64,000 nt of DNA from an uncultured Saprospiraceae bacterium (GCA_937928045.1 CALFWO010000017.1:1-64000); one strand, 5' to 3'. Numbered from the stretch's first letter, positions 1 to 8,587 are shown. Translations and numbers: made by a program. The notes: generated by a model from the sequence alone, not told the origin.

Positions 1-137
1 GTCCCAGCAGCACGAACAATCTGTCCGCCTCTGCCAACTCTTAACTCAATGTTATGGACAGTCTCACCAAGAGGAATATTCTGTAGCGGCAGGGCATTTC
101 CAACTTCAATCGGAGAGTTAGAACCTGAAATAATCTC
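1..137 (-). CDS. rplB: Ribosomal protein L2, internal fragment (partial)
   Basis: The minus strand from base 137 to base 1 reads in one open frame through about 45 residues that match the middle of bacterial ribosomal protein L2. The recognisable stretches are [23 protein letters not shown], and [12 protein letters not shown]2 is a core protein of the large ribosomal subunit near the peptidyl transferase centre. There is no start codon: the frame is joined upstream (around base 140) to the beginning of an unrelated secreted beta-helix gene in another frame. The other end leaves the window. Either the sequence is chimeric here or an rplB piece was moved; a chimera seems more likely because rplB is normally single copy inside the S10 operon. 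Confidence 0.85.
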
Positions 138-348
138 AGTATACAGTATAGGTGCCTTGAGCTACCCAAACTTCGCTTCCTGAGCTGGTAGCATTTAATC
201 CATCTTGCAAATTGATGAAAGCGTTCGTCCATGAAGAGCCATCATTGGTTCCGGATGCTGATCCGTCAACATAAATTTGAGATTGGATGGTAAACGCTGA
301 AATTAGAAAGAGGAATAAAAATGAAATTTTGTGTGAAAATCGTATCAT
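136..348 (-). pseudogene. N-terminus of a secreted beta-helix repeat protein, cut off
   Basis: Starts at an ATG with a signal peptide (MIRFSHKI, then a hydrophobic run ending at IQSQ). It continues with IYVDGSASGTNDGSSW and EVWVAQGTY, the typical opening of large Bacteroidota surface proteins with right-handed parallel beta-helix repeats and usually a T9SS tail. The frame stops after about 70 residues (TGA at 136-138), exactly where the ribosomal L2 reading frame begins, so the remaining several hundred codons are missing. An earlier in-frame start at 414 would add 22 residues ahead of the signal peptide and is unlikely. At the junction the 7-mer TATACTG is directly repeated. Confidence 0.6.
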
Positions 349-576
349 AATAGGGGGTATTGGATGATCAATATTGTTTTGGTTCCATCCAAATATAATC
401 AAATGAATTAGCATACTATAATTCCTTAATCGCTTTTATTTTAGAAATAGAAGTAGAAGAAAGATTTATGGATTGTTAAATTTATTATTTGTTCAAGAGA
501 AGGAGTATTGATTTTGAGGCGAGTTTATGAAAAAGCTATTTAACTTCTGATGCAAGTAATTGTTTGACTATTGGGC

Positions 577-609
577 AAAAAAAAGGAGGCTGTCAGTGTT
601 GACCGCCTC
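577..609 (-). terminator. Hairpin with T-run downstream of nadE
   Basis: On the minus strand GAGGC-G-GTCA-ACAC-TGAC-A-GCCTC is followed by a run of eight T, the layout of an intrinsic terminator about 310 bases beyond the nadE stop. The same bases could instead be the terminal inverted repeat of the IS3-like remnant that follows on the plus strand. Confidence 0.45.
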
Positions 610-661
610 TCCAATAAAAGTACCCTTTTTATGCTCCGAAAAAACTAATGATAAACCAAAT

Positions 662-760
662 ATGCAGGTTCAAAAGCGTTATTCCAATGATTTGAAAATT
701 AAACTTGTGACGTTTGTTTTAGAAAGTATATACAATAATCAATACGCTAAAAGTCAGTAG
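662..760 (+). pseudogene. Probable IS3-family OrfA remnant
   Basis: A 32-residue frame beginning MQVQKRYSNDLKIKLV resembles the start of IS3-family OrfA proteins, whose helix-turn-helix begins with a pattern like K-R/K-Y-S-x-E-F/L-K-x-K-V-V. It stops after YNNQYAKSQ, before the rest of the helix-turn-helix, and no OrfB catalytic region follows. The bases just upstream (TGTCAGTGTTGACCGCC, then AATAAAAGTACCC) look like the outer end of such an element. This is a resemblance seen by eye in a short peptide; chance similarity is possible. Confidence 0.35.
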
Positions 761-917
761 AATAAGGAGTTTCTTTACTTTAGAAAAGAAATTCTACGCG
801 GAATTAGGTCATTTTTAGACGTTCGTACGGAGTATAAGAATTGAAAAATCTTTGAATTTTTAATAAACTAATTCTAATTGCGACAAGTCCAGCCATTGAT
901 TTTTTTGAATATATGAG

Positions 918-2555
918 CTAAGACAAATACTTTCCAACGATCGGCATTCTTCTTCCCATTCCAAAAGCCTTTGGAGAGACCCTTAATACTGGTGCAGTTT
1001 GATATCTTTTAAATTCATTAATATTCACCAATCTCAATGCACGTTTTACAATCGCGGGATCGAAGCCCATGGAAATGATATCCTGCGGATCTTTTCTATT
1101 CTCTATATATTGAAATAAAATTTCATCCAGAATATCATACTCCGGCAGACTGTCAGAATCTTTTTGATTAGGTCGCAATTCTGCACTTGGCGGTTTTGTG
1201 ATCGTATTTGTTGGGATCCATTCTTTTTCTTCGTTTATGAATTTCGCCAAAGCGAAAACTTCAGTCTTGTAGATATCGCCGATCACAGAAAGTCCTCCGC
1301 ACATATCCCCATACAAGGTTCCATATCCTACAGCGGCTTCTGATTTATTTGAAGTGTTAAGCACAATGTTTCCAAATTTATTGGAAAAAGCCATGAGAAT
1401 CATTCCACGAATTCTGGCCTGAAGATTTTCTTCCGTAACATTGAATGGAAGACCTTTAAACTGTGGCTCCAATAATTTCATGTAACTATCATAGACGGAT
1501 TCGATCGGAACAATGTCATAAGGCATTCCGTAGTTTTTAGCCAATTGAACTGCATCGTTGATCGAATGATCTGAACTAAATTGAGAGGGCATCAGAACGC
1601 AGCGCACATTTTCTCCTCCTAGCGCTTGGGCCGCCAAAGCCGCAGTAATCGCTGAATCAATTCCCCCAGATAACCCAACAAGAGCTTTTGTAAATCCTAA
1701 TTTTTTGAAATAATCCTTAATCCCCATCACCAAAGCATCTTGGATCATGGCATATTTATGTTTGGGTTGGGGGCGATGCTCTTGACCTTTTATTACTTCG
1801 TCAAGATCATATACCTTGATGGCTTCTTCGAAGAAAGGAAGTTCTTCAAATACTTTTCCATTTGGAGACATAACCAATGAACCACCATCAAATATCAATT
1901 CAGTCTGAGCACCAACATGATTTACATAAAACATTGGGATGTTGTAACGAGCAACATTAGAACCAACAATTTCTGTGCGAGTATCAGCCTGCTTATAACT
2001 AAATGGAGATGCAGAAAGATTTAGTATGAAGTCTGGCTTTTGGGGAATCAATTCATCCAAAGGACAAATCTTGTACAATGGATTTTCATTTCCAATGTTC
2101 CAGATGTCCTCGCATACAGTGAGGGCTATTTTTTTCCCCTTATACGCTACAACTTTGTGTTCTGTTGTAGGTTCAAAATAACGGTATTCATCAAAGACAT
2201 CATACGTTGGTAACAACGTTTTATGTTGAATGGCCTGAATTTTTTGATCAGCCAAGAAAAAAGCGCTATTGAACAAATCTTTTCCTTCGAGAACAGGATT
2301 CTTTGATGGAGACCCTACTACGATCGCTATTCCATCTGCAGCTTGTCTCAATTGATCAATACTGTCATTGGCTAAACTTATAAAGTCTTCAAATTCCAGA
2401 AAATCCCTTGGAGGATAACCACAAGTCGATAATTCACTGAAACAAATCAAGTCGGCTTCTTGATTTTTCGCAGTTTTAACTGCTTCCAGCATTTTTGCTG
2501 TATTGGATTCAAAATTACCAATGTGAAAGTTCAACTGTGCGATCGCAATTTTCAT
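918..2555 (-). CDS. nadE: Glutamine-dependent NAD+ synthetase NadE
   Basis: Catalyses the last step of NAD+ synthesis, amidating nicotinic acid adenine dinucleotide with ammonia taken from glutamine at the cost of ATP. The 545-residue protein has the two expected domains. An N-terminal nitrilase-type glutaminase domain (about 1-250) carries the Glu41 / Lys112 / Cys148 triad (CFSELS, HKTLLP, TVCEDIW). A C-terminal synthetase domain has the ATP pyrophosphatase signature LSGGIDSA (295-302). Length is normal for the glutamine-dependent form. The ATG at 2555 gives an N-terminus (MKIAIAQLNF) typical of nitrilase folds. It stands alone, divergent from dnaX; nadC lies 4 kb away and pnuC elsewhere in the window. 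Confidence 0.95.
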   Translation of the reverse strand: MKIAIAQLNFHIGNFESNTAKMLEAVKTAKNQEADLICFSELSTCGYPPRDFLEFEDFISLANDSIDQLRQAADGIAIVVGSPSKNPVLEGKDLFNSAFFLADQKIQAIQHKTLLPTYDVFDEYRYFEPTTEHKVVAYKGKKIALTVCEDIWNIGNENPLYKICPLDELIPQKPDFILNLSASPFSYKQADTRTEIVGSNVARYNIPMFYVNHVGAQTELIFDGGSLVMSPNGKVFEELPFFEEAIKVYDLDEVIKGQEHRPQPKHKYAMIQDALVMGIKDYFKKLGFTKALVGLSGGIDSAITAALAAQALGGENVRCVLMPSQFSSDHSINDAVQLAKNYGMPYDIVPIESVYDSYMKLLEPQFKGLPFNVTEENLQARIRGMILMAFSNKFGNIVLNTSNKSEAAVGYGTLYGDMCGGLSVIGDIYKTEVFALAKFINEEKEWIPTNTITKPPSAELRPNQKDSDSLPEYDILDEILFQYIENRKDPQDIISMGFDPAIVKRALRLVNINEFKRYQTAPVLRVSPKAFGMGRRMPIVGKYLS

Positions 2556-2689
2556 AATCTCTAAATTGAGAAATAAAGGTAGAAAAAGCGCTGAATCTTA
2601 CTAGTAATTTGCGAATATGACTGACGAAAAAGAAATTTAAAGAGCTAGGTAATTCTGGCCCAAACAGTCGGGTGTAATTTGGATTTTTC

Positions 2690-2697
2690 TATCTTTA
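2690..2697 (+). promoter_or_regulatory. Possible -7 element of dnaX
   Basis: TATCTTTA is one base off the Bacteroidota -7 consensus TAnnTTTG and lies only four bases ahead of the dnaX ATG. If used, transcription would start at or next to the start codon, giving a leaderless mRNA. No clear TTG is seen at the expected -33 spacing, so support is modest. Confidence 0.35.
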
Positions 2698-2701
2698 CAC
2701 C

Positions 2702-4534
2702 ATGCGGAATTTTGTGGTATCAGCTAGAAAGTATCGTCCTCAACGATTTGATGAAGTTGTTGGGCAAGGTCATGTAGCGCAAACGTTGAAAAATGCTTTG
2801 GCTAATGATCATTTAGCGCATGCTTTTCTTTTTTGTGGACCTAGAGGGGTAGGCAAAACGACTTGTGCCAGAATTCTGGCGAAAGTGTTGAACTGCATGA
2901 ATCCGACTAGTGATCAAGAAGCTTGTAATGAGTGTAGCTCTTGTAAAGGATTCAATGACAATGCTTCTTTTAATATCACTGAGCTAGATGCAGCGTCTAA
3001 CAACTCTGTAGAGCAAATGAGAGCCTTAATTGAGCAAGTGCGGTTCGCTCCTCAGCAAGGAGAGTATCGAGTGTTCATTATAGATGAGGTGCACATGCTT
3101 TCCGCCTCAGCATTCAATGCTTTTCTAAAAACTTTGGAAGAACCACCTTCTTATGCTAAGTTCATTTTAGCAACTACTGAAAAGCATAAAATACTTCCAA
3201 CAATTCTATCTCGTTGTCAAATCTTTGATTTCAAGCGAATTCAAGTCGCAGATATTGTCAGTCATTTGGAAGGTATTTGTAAAAAGGAAAAAATTGATGC
3301 TGCGCAAGATGCATTGCATATTATTGCGCAAAAAGCTGACGGGGCATTAAGAGATGCCCTATCAATCTTTGACAGAATAGTAAGTTTCGGAGGAGATAAA
3401 ATTAACTATGATGATGTTATCTCCAATCTAAATATTTTGGATTATGACTATTATTTCAAAGTCATAGACTATCTAATGGTAGAGGATCTACCAAATCTCT
3501 TGAATATATTCAATGAGATTCTTCAAAATGGATTTGAGCCCGACATTTTCATGAGTGGCTTATTGGAGCATTTGAGAAATCTTTTGGTTTGTAAAAACGA
3601 GTCAACAGTTCAACTTCTTGAGGTTAGTGATAGTTTAAAGCAAAAGTATTTGGAGCAGTCTAAGACCTGCTCCACAGCTTTGATTCTTTCAGCCATTAAT
3701 CTAGGGAACGATTGTGATGTGAATTATCGAATGGCCAGAAATAAGAGATTGCATGTTGAGATGGCAATTGTAAAAATGGCTTACATTAATCGACTGAGTC
3801 AGGCTCCCGTTTTTGGAGGTTCTGAAAAAAAAAAGTTTGATCGAATTATAGCTAAACCAGCTGGTAAGATTCCTAATAATTCAGAGAAAGCGTCCGCTGC
3901 ACAAACGCTTGATTCTGCAGCTGTAAACAAACCTATTCAAGAAACTAATAAAGTTGCCAAGTCGAGTCCTGTTGCCAATCATATAACACCAGTAAAGGTT
4001 GAAGCAAATGATGTCGTTAAGCAACCTGTTGCGAATACACCTAAAGTTCAAAATGTACCGGCTCAAAAATCGGCTGCTATTGCGGCTGACAGTGCTTCTT
4101 TGCTATTGTCTAAATTGGAAAACGAATTTTTAGATGAAGATGCTGAGGAAGGCGATAGTGAAATTCCGACATTAGAAACCATCGAGCGGGTATGGGCAGA
4201 ACAAATTGCCTTACAAAACTCTCCGACCTTTAAGAATATTTTGAAACACGCTAAGATTGAACTAAACGAAAATGTGCTGGTTGTGCACGTAGGTTCTACA
4301 GTAGCTAAGGAGATGGTTATCAATGGAACCGAGTTTTCCCGTGCATTAAAACATGGAGTCAGCTATCCAAATCTCATTATGCAGGTCAATGTCGATCCCG
4401 AGCAACTTACTGCCCAACAGCAGGTTCAACCTAAAAAGGTTTTGACAATTAAAGAGACCTATGAACAAATGAAAGAAATAAATCCGGCAGTAGAAGACTT
4501 GCGGAAAAAATTTGGGCTAAAAGTAGATAAATAA
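2702..4534 (+). CDS. dnaX: DNA polymerase III subunit gamma/tau
   Basis: Clamp-loader ATPase subunit of the replicative DNA polymerase. The N-terminal AAA+ domain has Walker A GPRGVGKT (46-53), four zinc-ligand cysteines (65, 75, 78, 81) and the Walker B/DEVH signature around 128-131 (IIDEVHML). A clamp-loader collar domain follows to about residue 370. A low-complexity linker rich in Ala, Lys, Pro and Val (about 385-465) leads to a C-terminal tau-like segment. At 610 residues it is a typical Bacteroidota DnaX. No slippery A-run suitable for a programmed gamma frameshift was identified, although a run of nine A occurs at 3826-3834. It is followed by a Crp/Fnr regulator gene 90 bases downstream. 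Confidence 0.95.
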   Translation: MRNFVVSARKYRPQRFDEVVGQGHVAQTLKNALANDHLAHAFLFCGPRGVGKTTCARILAKVLNCMNPTSDQEACNECSSCKGFNDNASFNITELDAASNNSVEQMRALIEQVRFAPQQGEYRVFIIDEVHMLSASAFNAFLKTLEEPPSYAKFILATTEKHKILPTILSRCQIFDFKRIQVADIVSHLEGICKKEKIDAAQDALHIIAQKADGALRDALSIFDRIVSFGGDKINYDDVISNLNILDYDYYFKVIDYLMVEDLPNLLNIFNEILQNGFEPDIFMSGLLEHLRNLLVCKNESTVQLLEVSDSLKQKYLEQSKTCSTALILSAINLGNDCDVNYRMARNKRLHVEMAIVKMAYINRLSQAPVFGGSEKKKFDRIIAKPAGKIPNNSEKASAAQTLDSAAVNKPIQETNKVAKSSPVANHITPVKVEANDVVKQPVANTPKVQNVPAQKSAAIAADSASLLLSKLENEFLDEDAEEGDSEIPTLETIERVWAEQIALQNSPTFKNILKHAKIELNENVLVVHVGSTVAKEMVINGTEFSRALKHGVSYPNLIMQVNVDPEQLTAQQQVQPKKVLTIKETYEQMKEINPAVEDLRKKFGLKVDK

Positions 4535-4624
4535 AATGCCGTTACTAGGACATTTTTCAATATAATCATTCATACTTAAAACTTGCTTTGTTCAAATTAG
4601 CTTTATATACTAAGTTATCTGACT

Positions 4625-5317
4625 ATGGGAAATCAATGCTTTTGGTATTTAGAAGATCAGGACATCCAGAAAATGATGGATCCGAAGAAGTCTATGGAAA
4701 TCCAAGACAAAATTATTCATAGAAAATTCAAAAAATCTGAAAAGATTTATATGCCTGATGATACGGCAGATAAGATCTTTTTTGTGATGGAAGGAAGGGT
4801 GAAAATTAGTAGTACTGGTGAAGAAGGAAAAGAGGTTACAAAAATAATTATCAATCAAGGAGAAATATTTGGTGAGCTAGCTTTAGTCGGAGAGGAAAAA
4901 CGAAGAGATTTTGCCACCGCCTTGGAGCAGACGACCATTTGTATAATGTCACTAGAGGAGATGCAATCGGTCATGAAGTCTCAAAGTTCTATTTCCATGT
5001 TTATAATGAAGATTTTAGGGAATAGAGTTGTTGATATGGAAAAGCGTTTGGAGTCGCTAGTGTTTCGAGATAGCCGAACAAGAATTATAGAGTTTGTTTT
5101 AGACTTAGTCAGTAAGAAAGGACAAAGAGTTGGATATGAAATGGTGGTGAGAAAATTTTTGACTCACCAGGAAATCGCAAATATAACTGCCACCTCTAGG
5201 CAAACTGTTACCACAGTATTGAATGATCTTAAAAGCAAAAACTTATTGACTTTTGATCGCAAACGTTTGTTGGTTCGTGATGTTGAACTTTTGGAAAAAG
5301 AAAAAGGGATCGTTTAA
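4625..5317 (+). CDS. Crp/Fnr family transcriptional regulator
   Basis: A 230-residue regulator with an N-terminal cyclic-nucleotide-binding (cNMP) beta-roll at about 20-130, visible in GRVKISSTGEEG and GEIFGELAL, a long dimerisation helix, and a C-terminal winged helix. The recognition region is LTHQEIANITATSRQTVTTV (about 175-194). The FGELAL phosphate-binding-cassette segment resembles CRP, but the usual R-T/S-A-T is replaced by RRDFATAL, so the ligand cannot be stated. The cysteines do not form the N-terminal Fnr iron-sulfur pattern. It lies between dnaX and pyrD on the same strand, with separate promoters likely. Target genes are unknown. Confidence 0.85.
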   Translation: MGNQCFWYLEDQDIQKMMDPKKSMEIQDKIIHRKFKKSEKIYMPDDTADKIFFVMEGRVKISSTGEEGKEVTKIIINQGEIFGELALVGEEKRRDFATALEQTTICIMSLEEMQSVMKSQSSISMFIMKILGNRVVDMEKRLESLVFRDSRTRIIEFVLDLVSKKGQRVGYEMVVRKFLTHQEIANITATSRQTVTTVLNDLKSKNLLTFDRKRLLVRDVELLEKEKGIV

Positions 5318-5354
5318 TTTTACGGCGATTTCAAAAATGCTTTTGTTTTAACTA

Positions 5355-5383
5355 TTGATTTTGATCCTGCTTGATTAGCTTTG
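5355..5383 (+). promoter_or_regulatory. pyrD promoter
   Basis: TTG at 5355-5357, an 18-base spacer and TAGCTTTG at 5376-5383 match the Bacteroidota housekeeping promoter (TTG, 17-23 bases, TAnnTTTG). The pyrD ATG is at 5391, eight bases after the -7 element, so the transcript should be leaderless or nearly so. Confidence 0.6.
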
Positions 5384-5390
5384 TGTTATT

Positions 5391-6431
5391 ATGTACAAAC
5401 TACTGCTCAAGCCATTTCTATTTTTACTTTCACCGGAGAAGGCGCATTATTTTACTGTTGGAATGCTGAAGTTTACATTGGCAATTCCTGGGATTTCTTG
5501 GCTGTTTAGGAAAATGTATTCAGTTAAGCACCCTTCACTTGAAAGAAATTTCTTGGGATTACAATTTAAAAATCCAGTTGGTTTGGCCGCAGGTTTTGAT
5601 AAGGATGGGAAATTCTTTGAGCCAATTTCCGCTCTGGGTTTTGGCTTTGTTGAAATTGGAACAGTGACTCCAAAGCCTCAAGCTGGAAATCCTCAACCAA
5701 GATTATTTCGTTTGCCAAAAGATCAAGGACTAATAAACCGAATGGGATTTAACAATGAAGGAATTGATGCTTTTGTCAGCAGAATTAAAGAACGCAAAAA
5801 CTCAGATGTAATAATTGGTGGAAATATTGGAAAGAATAAAGTAACACCTAATGAAAAAGCCGCCGAAGATTATTTGATTTGTTTCGAAGCGCTTTTTCCT
5901 TATGTCGATTATTTTGTAGTAAATGTATCTTCGCCAAATACGCCAAACTTAAGAGACTTGCAAGACAAGGAACCTTTAACAAAGTTGTTGAATCTATTGC
6001 AAGAGAAAAACAAAGCTAAGTCAAAGCCAAAACCGATCTTGCTAAAGATAGCTCCAGACTTGACCGATAGCCAGTTGGATGATATTTTGGAGATTGTTGA
6101 TACTACAAAGATCGAAGGAGTGATCGCCACAAATACAACAATTGCCCGATCTCCTTTGATTACATCAAACACTGAAATTGAGAAGATCGGTGCAGGAGGA
6201 CTAAGTGGTGCTCCTTTAGGAAAAAGAGCGACTGAAGTAATTCAATATTTGTCAAATAAATCTAATGGGAAATTATTTATCATAGGCGTTGGAGGAATCA
6301 ATTCTAGTGCAGATGCTTTAGAGAAAATTGAAGCTGGTGCATCTTTGATTCAAGTATATTCAGGAATGGTATTCCAAGGCCCTGCTCTCATAAAAAATAT
6401 TAACAAGGCGATTATCCATTCAGTAAATTAA
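5391..6431 (+). CDS. pyrD: Dihydroorotate dehydrogenase (quinone), class 2
   Basis: Oxidises dihydroorotate to orotate in pyrimidine synthesis, passing electrons to membrane quinones. The 346-residue length and the N-terminal amphipathic extension ([21 protein letters not shown]-like start, residues 1-40) mark the membrane-associated class 2 enzyme. FMN-barrel motifs are present: [13 protein letters not shown], the catalytic-serine region [23 protein letters not shown] and [12 protein letters not shown], then GVGGINS near the C-terminus. It is monocistronic by appearance, with its own promoter just ahead and nothing codirectional downstream. Confidence 0.95.
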   Translation: MYKLLLKPFLFLLSPEKAHYFTVGMLKFTLAIPGISWLFRKMYSVKHPSLERNFLGLQFKNPVGLAAGFDKDGKFFEPISALGFGFVEIGTVTPKPQAGNPQPRLFRLPKDQGLINRMGFNNEGIDAFVSRIKERKNSDVIIGGNIGKNKVTPNEKAAEDYLICFEALFPYVDYFVVNVSSPNTPNLRDLQDKEPLTKLLNLLQEKNKAKSKPKPILLKIAPDLTDSQLDDILEIVDTTKIEGVIATNTTIARSPLITSNTEIEKIGAGGLSGAPLGKRATEVIQYLSNKSNGKLFIIGVGGINSSADALEKIEAGASLIQVYSGMVFQGPALIKNINKAIIHSVN

Positions 6432-6565
6432 TATTTTATTGGAGTCAATAACATATTTAAATAAATGCTGATGGCATCCTTTTTGACTTTAATAGAATAC
6501 AACCATCCCCCCTTAATAAGTTTGTAATAAAAAATTAAGCCGTGATAGCTAATAAGCCACCGGCC

Positions 6566-6652
6566 ATGCTACGAGATCTCAGATTCTGGGTCATTGTGAT
6601 AGCTTATATCATGATCTATGCTTTTGCCTCGCAATCGTATTATCCTGTCTGA
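6566..6652 (+). CDS. Possible 28-residue membrane peptide
   Basis: A short open frame in the pyrD-nadC gap begins at an ATG, has a charged start (MLRDLR), one strongly hydrophobic span (FWVIVIAYIMIYAFA) and a polar tail (SQSYYPV), then TGA. The charge distribution would suit a small single-pass membrane protein. A GTG 24 bases upstream (6542) would extend it by eight residues. No ribosome binding site or promoter is obvious, and chance cannot be excluded. Confidence 0.25.
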   Translation: MLRDLRFWVIVIAYIMIYAFASQSYYPV

Positions 6653-6684
6653 ATCCAACAAATGGCCACAACATAACCATAAAA

Positions 6685-6721
6685 AATAATCCCTTTCAAG
6701 ATTCATCTTGAAGGGATTATT
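6685..6721 (-). terminator. nadC terminator
   Basis: A near-perfect stem of 17 pairs with one bulged base (AATAATCCCTTTCAAGAT against ATCTTGAAGGGATTATT, loop TC). On the minus strand it is followed by a T-rich run, 28 bases past the nadC stop. Confidence 0.8.
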
Positions 6722-6749
6722 AATTTTATAACGAATTGGTTTTTACTTT

Positions 6750-7664
6750 TTAGTCCTTGATAACTTTAAGGCTCATATCCATGCTTTGCGCGGAATGCGT
6801 AAGGGCTCCAACAGAAACATAATTCACTCCAGTTTTTGCAATATTCCTAACAGTATTGATATTGACACCTCCACTTGCTTCGGTTTCAAATTTGTTGTTA
6901 ACTGAAATAACAGCTTCTTTTAATAAAGGAAGTTCAAAGTTGTCGAGCATAATTCTATCTACTTTTCCAACTTCCATTACTTCTCTAAGCTCAACTAGGT
7001 TTCGAACTTCTACAGTCAATTTCAGCCCTAGGTTATTTTCCTTATTGTATTCTTGTACGCGTTCTATAGCTTGAGTGATTCCCCCACAGGCATCAATGTG
7101 ATTATCTTTTATCATAAAACGATCATATAAACCATCTCGATAATTGGCACATCCTCCAAGTCTAACGGCCCACTTCTCTAAAAATCTTAATAAAGGAGTA
7201 GTCTTTCGCGTATCTAGTATTGTAACCGGTAAGTCCTCTACTTCGAATGAAAATCTATTGGACAAAGTGGCAATACCAGATAAACGTTGCATGGTATTCA
7301 ATACAAGTCTTTCTGCTCTGAGCATGGCCTGCGCATTGCATTCCACCTCAAAAGCGATATCACCAAAATCTACCGGGGCGCCATCTTCTACTTTGGAAGT
7401 AAAAGTATGACTAGGATCGACATAGGCAAAAATGGCTTTTGCAACATCAATTCCAGCAATAACTCCAGAATCTTTAACTAATAACTTAGATTTTGTTCTT
7501 GATTCGGTTGGAATACAAGCCAGGGAAGTATGATCGCCTGTTCTAATGTCTTCTTCTAAGCCGTCAATAATGAATTTCTGAAGTTTTTGGGGATCAAGCG
7601 GTTCAACAATCATCTGTTCTGAGTTTGTAAAATCTGTTTGTATTGAATCCTGCATAATGTTCAT
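6750..7664 (-). CDS. nadC: Nicotinate-nucleotide pyrophosphorylase (carboxylating)
   Basis: Quinolinate phosphoribosyltransferase: it converts quinolinate and PRPP to nicotinate mononucleotide in de novo NAD+ synthesis. The family signature is clear: TGDHTS near residue 43, VLNTMQRLSGIAT, then LDTRKTTP with RLGGCANYR and MIKDNHI, and IMLDNF toward the C-terminus. At 304 residues it is slightly long because of an N-terminal extension of about 20 residues. Initiation at the second ATG (7655) would shorten it by three residues. The other de novo genes, nadA and nadB, are not in the window. It ends in a strong hairpin terminator. Confidence 0.95.
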   Translation of the reverse strand: MNIMQDSIQTDFTNSEQMIVEPLDPQKLQKFIIDGLEEDIRTGDHTSLACIPTESRTKSKLLVKDSGVIAGIDVAKAIFAYVDPSHTFTSKVEDGAPVDFGDIAFEVECNAQAMLRAERLVLNTMQRLSGIATLSNRFSFEVEDLPVTILDTRKTTPLLRFLEKWAVRLGGCANYRDGLYDRFMIKDNHIDACGGITQAIERVQEYNKENNLGLKLTVEVRNLVELREVMEVGKVDRIMLDNFELPLLKEAVISVNNKFETEASGGVNINTVRNIAKTGVNYVSVGALTHSAQSMDMSLKVIKD

Positions 7665-7773
7665 TTTAGTAACGTATGCAAATTTATTACCAAATATAAC
7701 GGTCTTCTAATGAGGGACTGATTTTTTTCGACAAAACATTCTATGCTAAAAAGCAATGCCACTTGATAAATAG

Positions 7774-7815
7774 AAATAAGGCCACTTTCAAAAAGAATTG
7801 AAAGTGGCCTTATTT
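7774..7815 (-). terminator. Terminator of the outer-membrane barrel gene
   Basis: Perfect 18-pair stem (AAATAAGGCCACTTTCAA against its complement, loop AAAGAA) lying 31 bases past the stop of the gene at 7847. The A/T-rich stem ends supply T-runs on both strands, so it may work in either direction. Confidence 0.8.
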
Positions 7816-7846
7816 AAACTATAATCGTAGATTTTTAGTTGAAATT

Positions 7847-8587
7847 CTAGAATAAAATTCCTAGTCGCACAGTAATCATATTCACTTTTCCACTAGAATC
7901 CTCTTCTCCTACCTCTGGAGCATTGTTTCCATCAGGCTTGATATAGTTGGTCCCTCTATCTTTAGTTACATCTAACAAAGAGGTTTGAAAACCAAGTCCC
8001 CCAATAAGTGAGATGTTTTCTCCAATGCTATATTCTACTCCACCTGAAAGCCCTAAACCAAAACTGAGCAGATTTACTGCTTTGCGAATATCATTTCCTT
8101 CTGAAGTATCTCCTTCAGATGTGGAAATATCACCTTTTGCTTGGGTCAATACTCCAAGTGTGAAAGATGGTATGTCTAAATGGTATCTGAAATATCCAAA
8201 CTCTTGAGTTCTCATTCTGAATGCAAATGGAATCTCCAAGTATTGCAAGCTATACTTCAAGTCAGTATTTTGTGGTAAATCGTAAAAAACTTGACTTAAC
8301 TCTACATCTGGCCAAATATTTCCACTTCCCTGATACTTTAAAGTTCCACCTTGATTGAAGCCAAAATTGATTCCAAAGGTGAAGCCATAGTTCTCTTGAA
8401 AGTACTTTTCACCCATCAATCCTAGTTTGAGGCCTAGATTAGTACCGTTACCATTGATGGTATTGTCATTGGTGTTCATCCAACTGAAAGTAGGACTAGT
8501 TTGAAATCCAAATCGAAAATCACTTTGAGCGGAGGTCTGTAAGAAAGACAAACAAAGGAAAACTAATGGGATAATAATTTTTTTCAT
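7847..8587 (-). CDS. Outer-membrane beta-barrel protein (PorT-like)
   Basis: A 246-residue protein starting at ATG 8587 with a signal peptide (MKKIIIPLVFLCLSF, cleavage near TSAQ). It is followed by alternating hydrophobic beta strands rich in Gly, Phe and Tyr, and ends in LGILF with a C-terminal Phe, as in outer-membrane barrels. The pattern fits the outer_membrane_beta-barrel/PorT-like group of Bacteroidota. The frame is open 41 residues further upstream, but that part lacks export features. It is divergent from gldB with a 116-base gap. Specific function is unknown; general porin-like or structural roles are possible. Confidence 0.7.
   Translation of the reverse strand: MKKIIIPLVFLCLSFLQTSAQSDFRFGFQTSPTFSWMNTNDNTINGNGTNLGLKLGLMGEKYFQENYGFTFGINFGFNQGGTLKYQGSGNIWPDVELSQVFYDLPQNTDLKYSLQYLEIPFAFRMRTQEFGYFRYHLDIPSFTLGVLTQAKGDISTSEGDTSEGNDIRKAVNLLSFGLGLSGGVEYSIGENISLIGGLGFQTSLLDVTKDRGTNYIKPDGNNAPEVGEEDSSGKVNMITVRLGILF

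Larger units (their letters stand above)
415..917. other. Intergenic region of 503 bases, mostly non-coding
   Basis: No intact gene is supported between the beta-helix fragment and nadE. The region holds a hairpin next to an A/T run (577-609), a probable IS3-type transposase remnant (662-760) and an imperfect inverted repeat around 757-797 (GTAGAAT paired with ATTCTAC, with an inner TTTCT/AGAAA). Base composition is very AT-rich. Confidence 0.5.

Noticed and set aside
560-760. A 66-residue open frame on the plus strand beginning before the hairpin
   Set aside because: The first half covers the hairpin and has no protein character; only the part from 662 resembles a transposase, and it is reported as a remnant.
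3826-3834. Run of nine A in dnaX as a programmed frameshift site
   Set aside because: The run sits past the clamp-loader core and could slip, but no downstream stimulatory stem was recognised; it is mentioned only in the dnaX entry.
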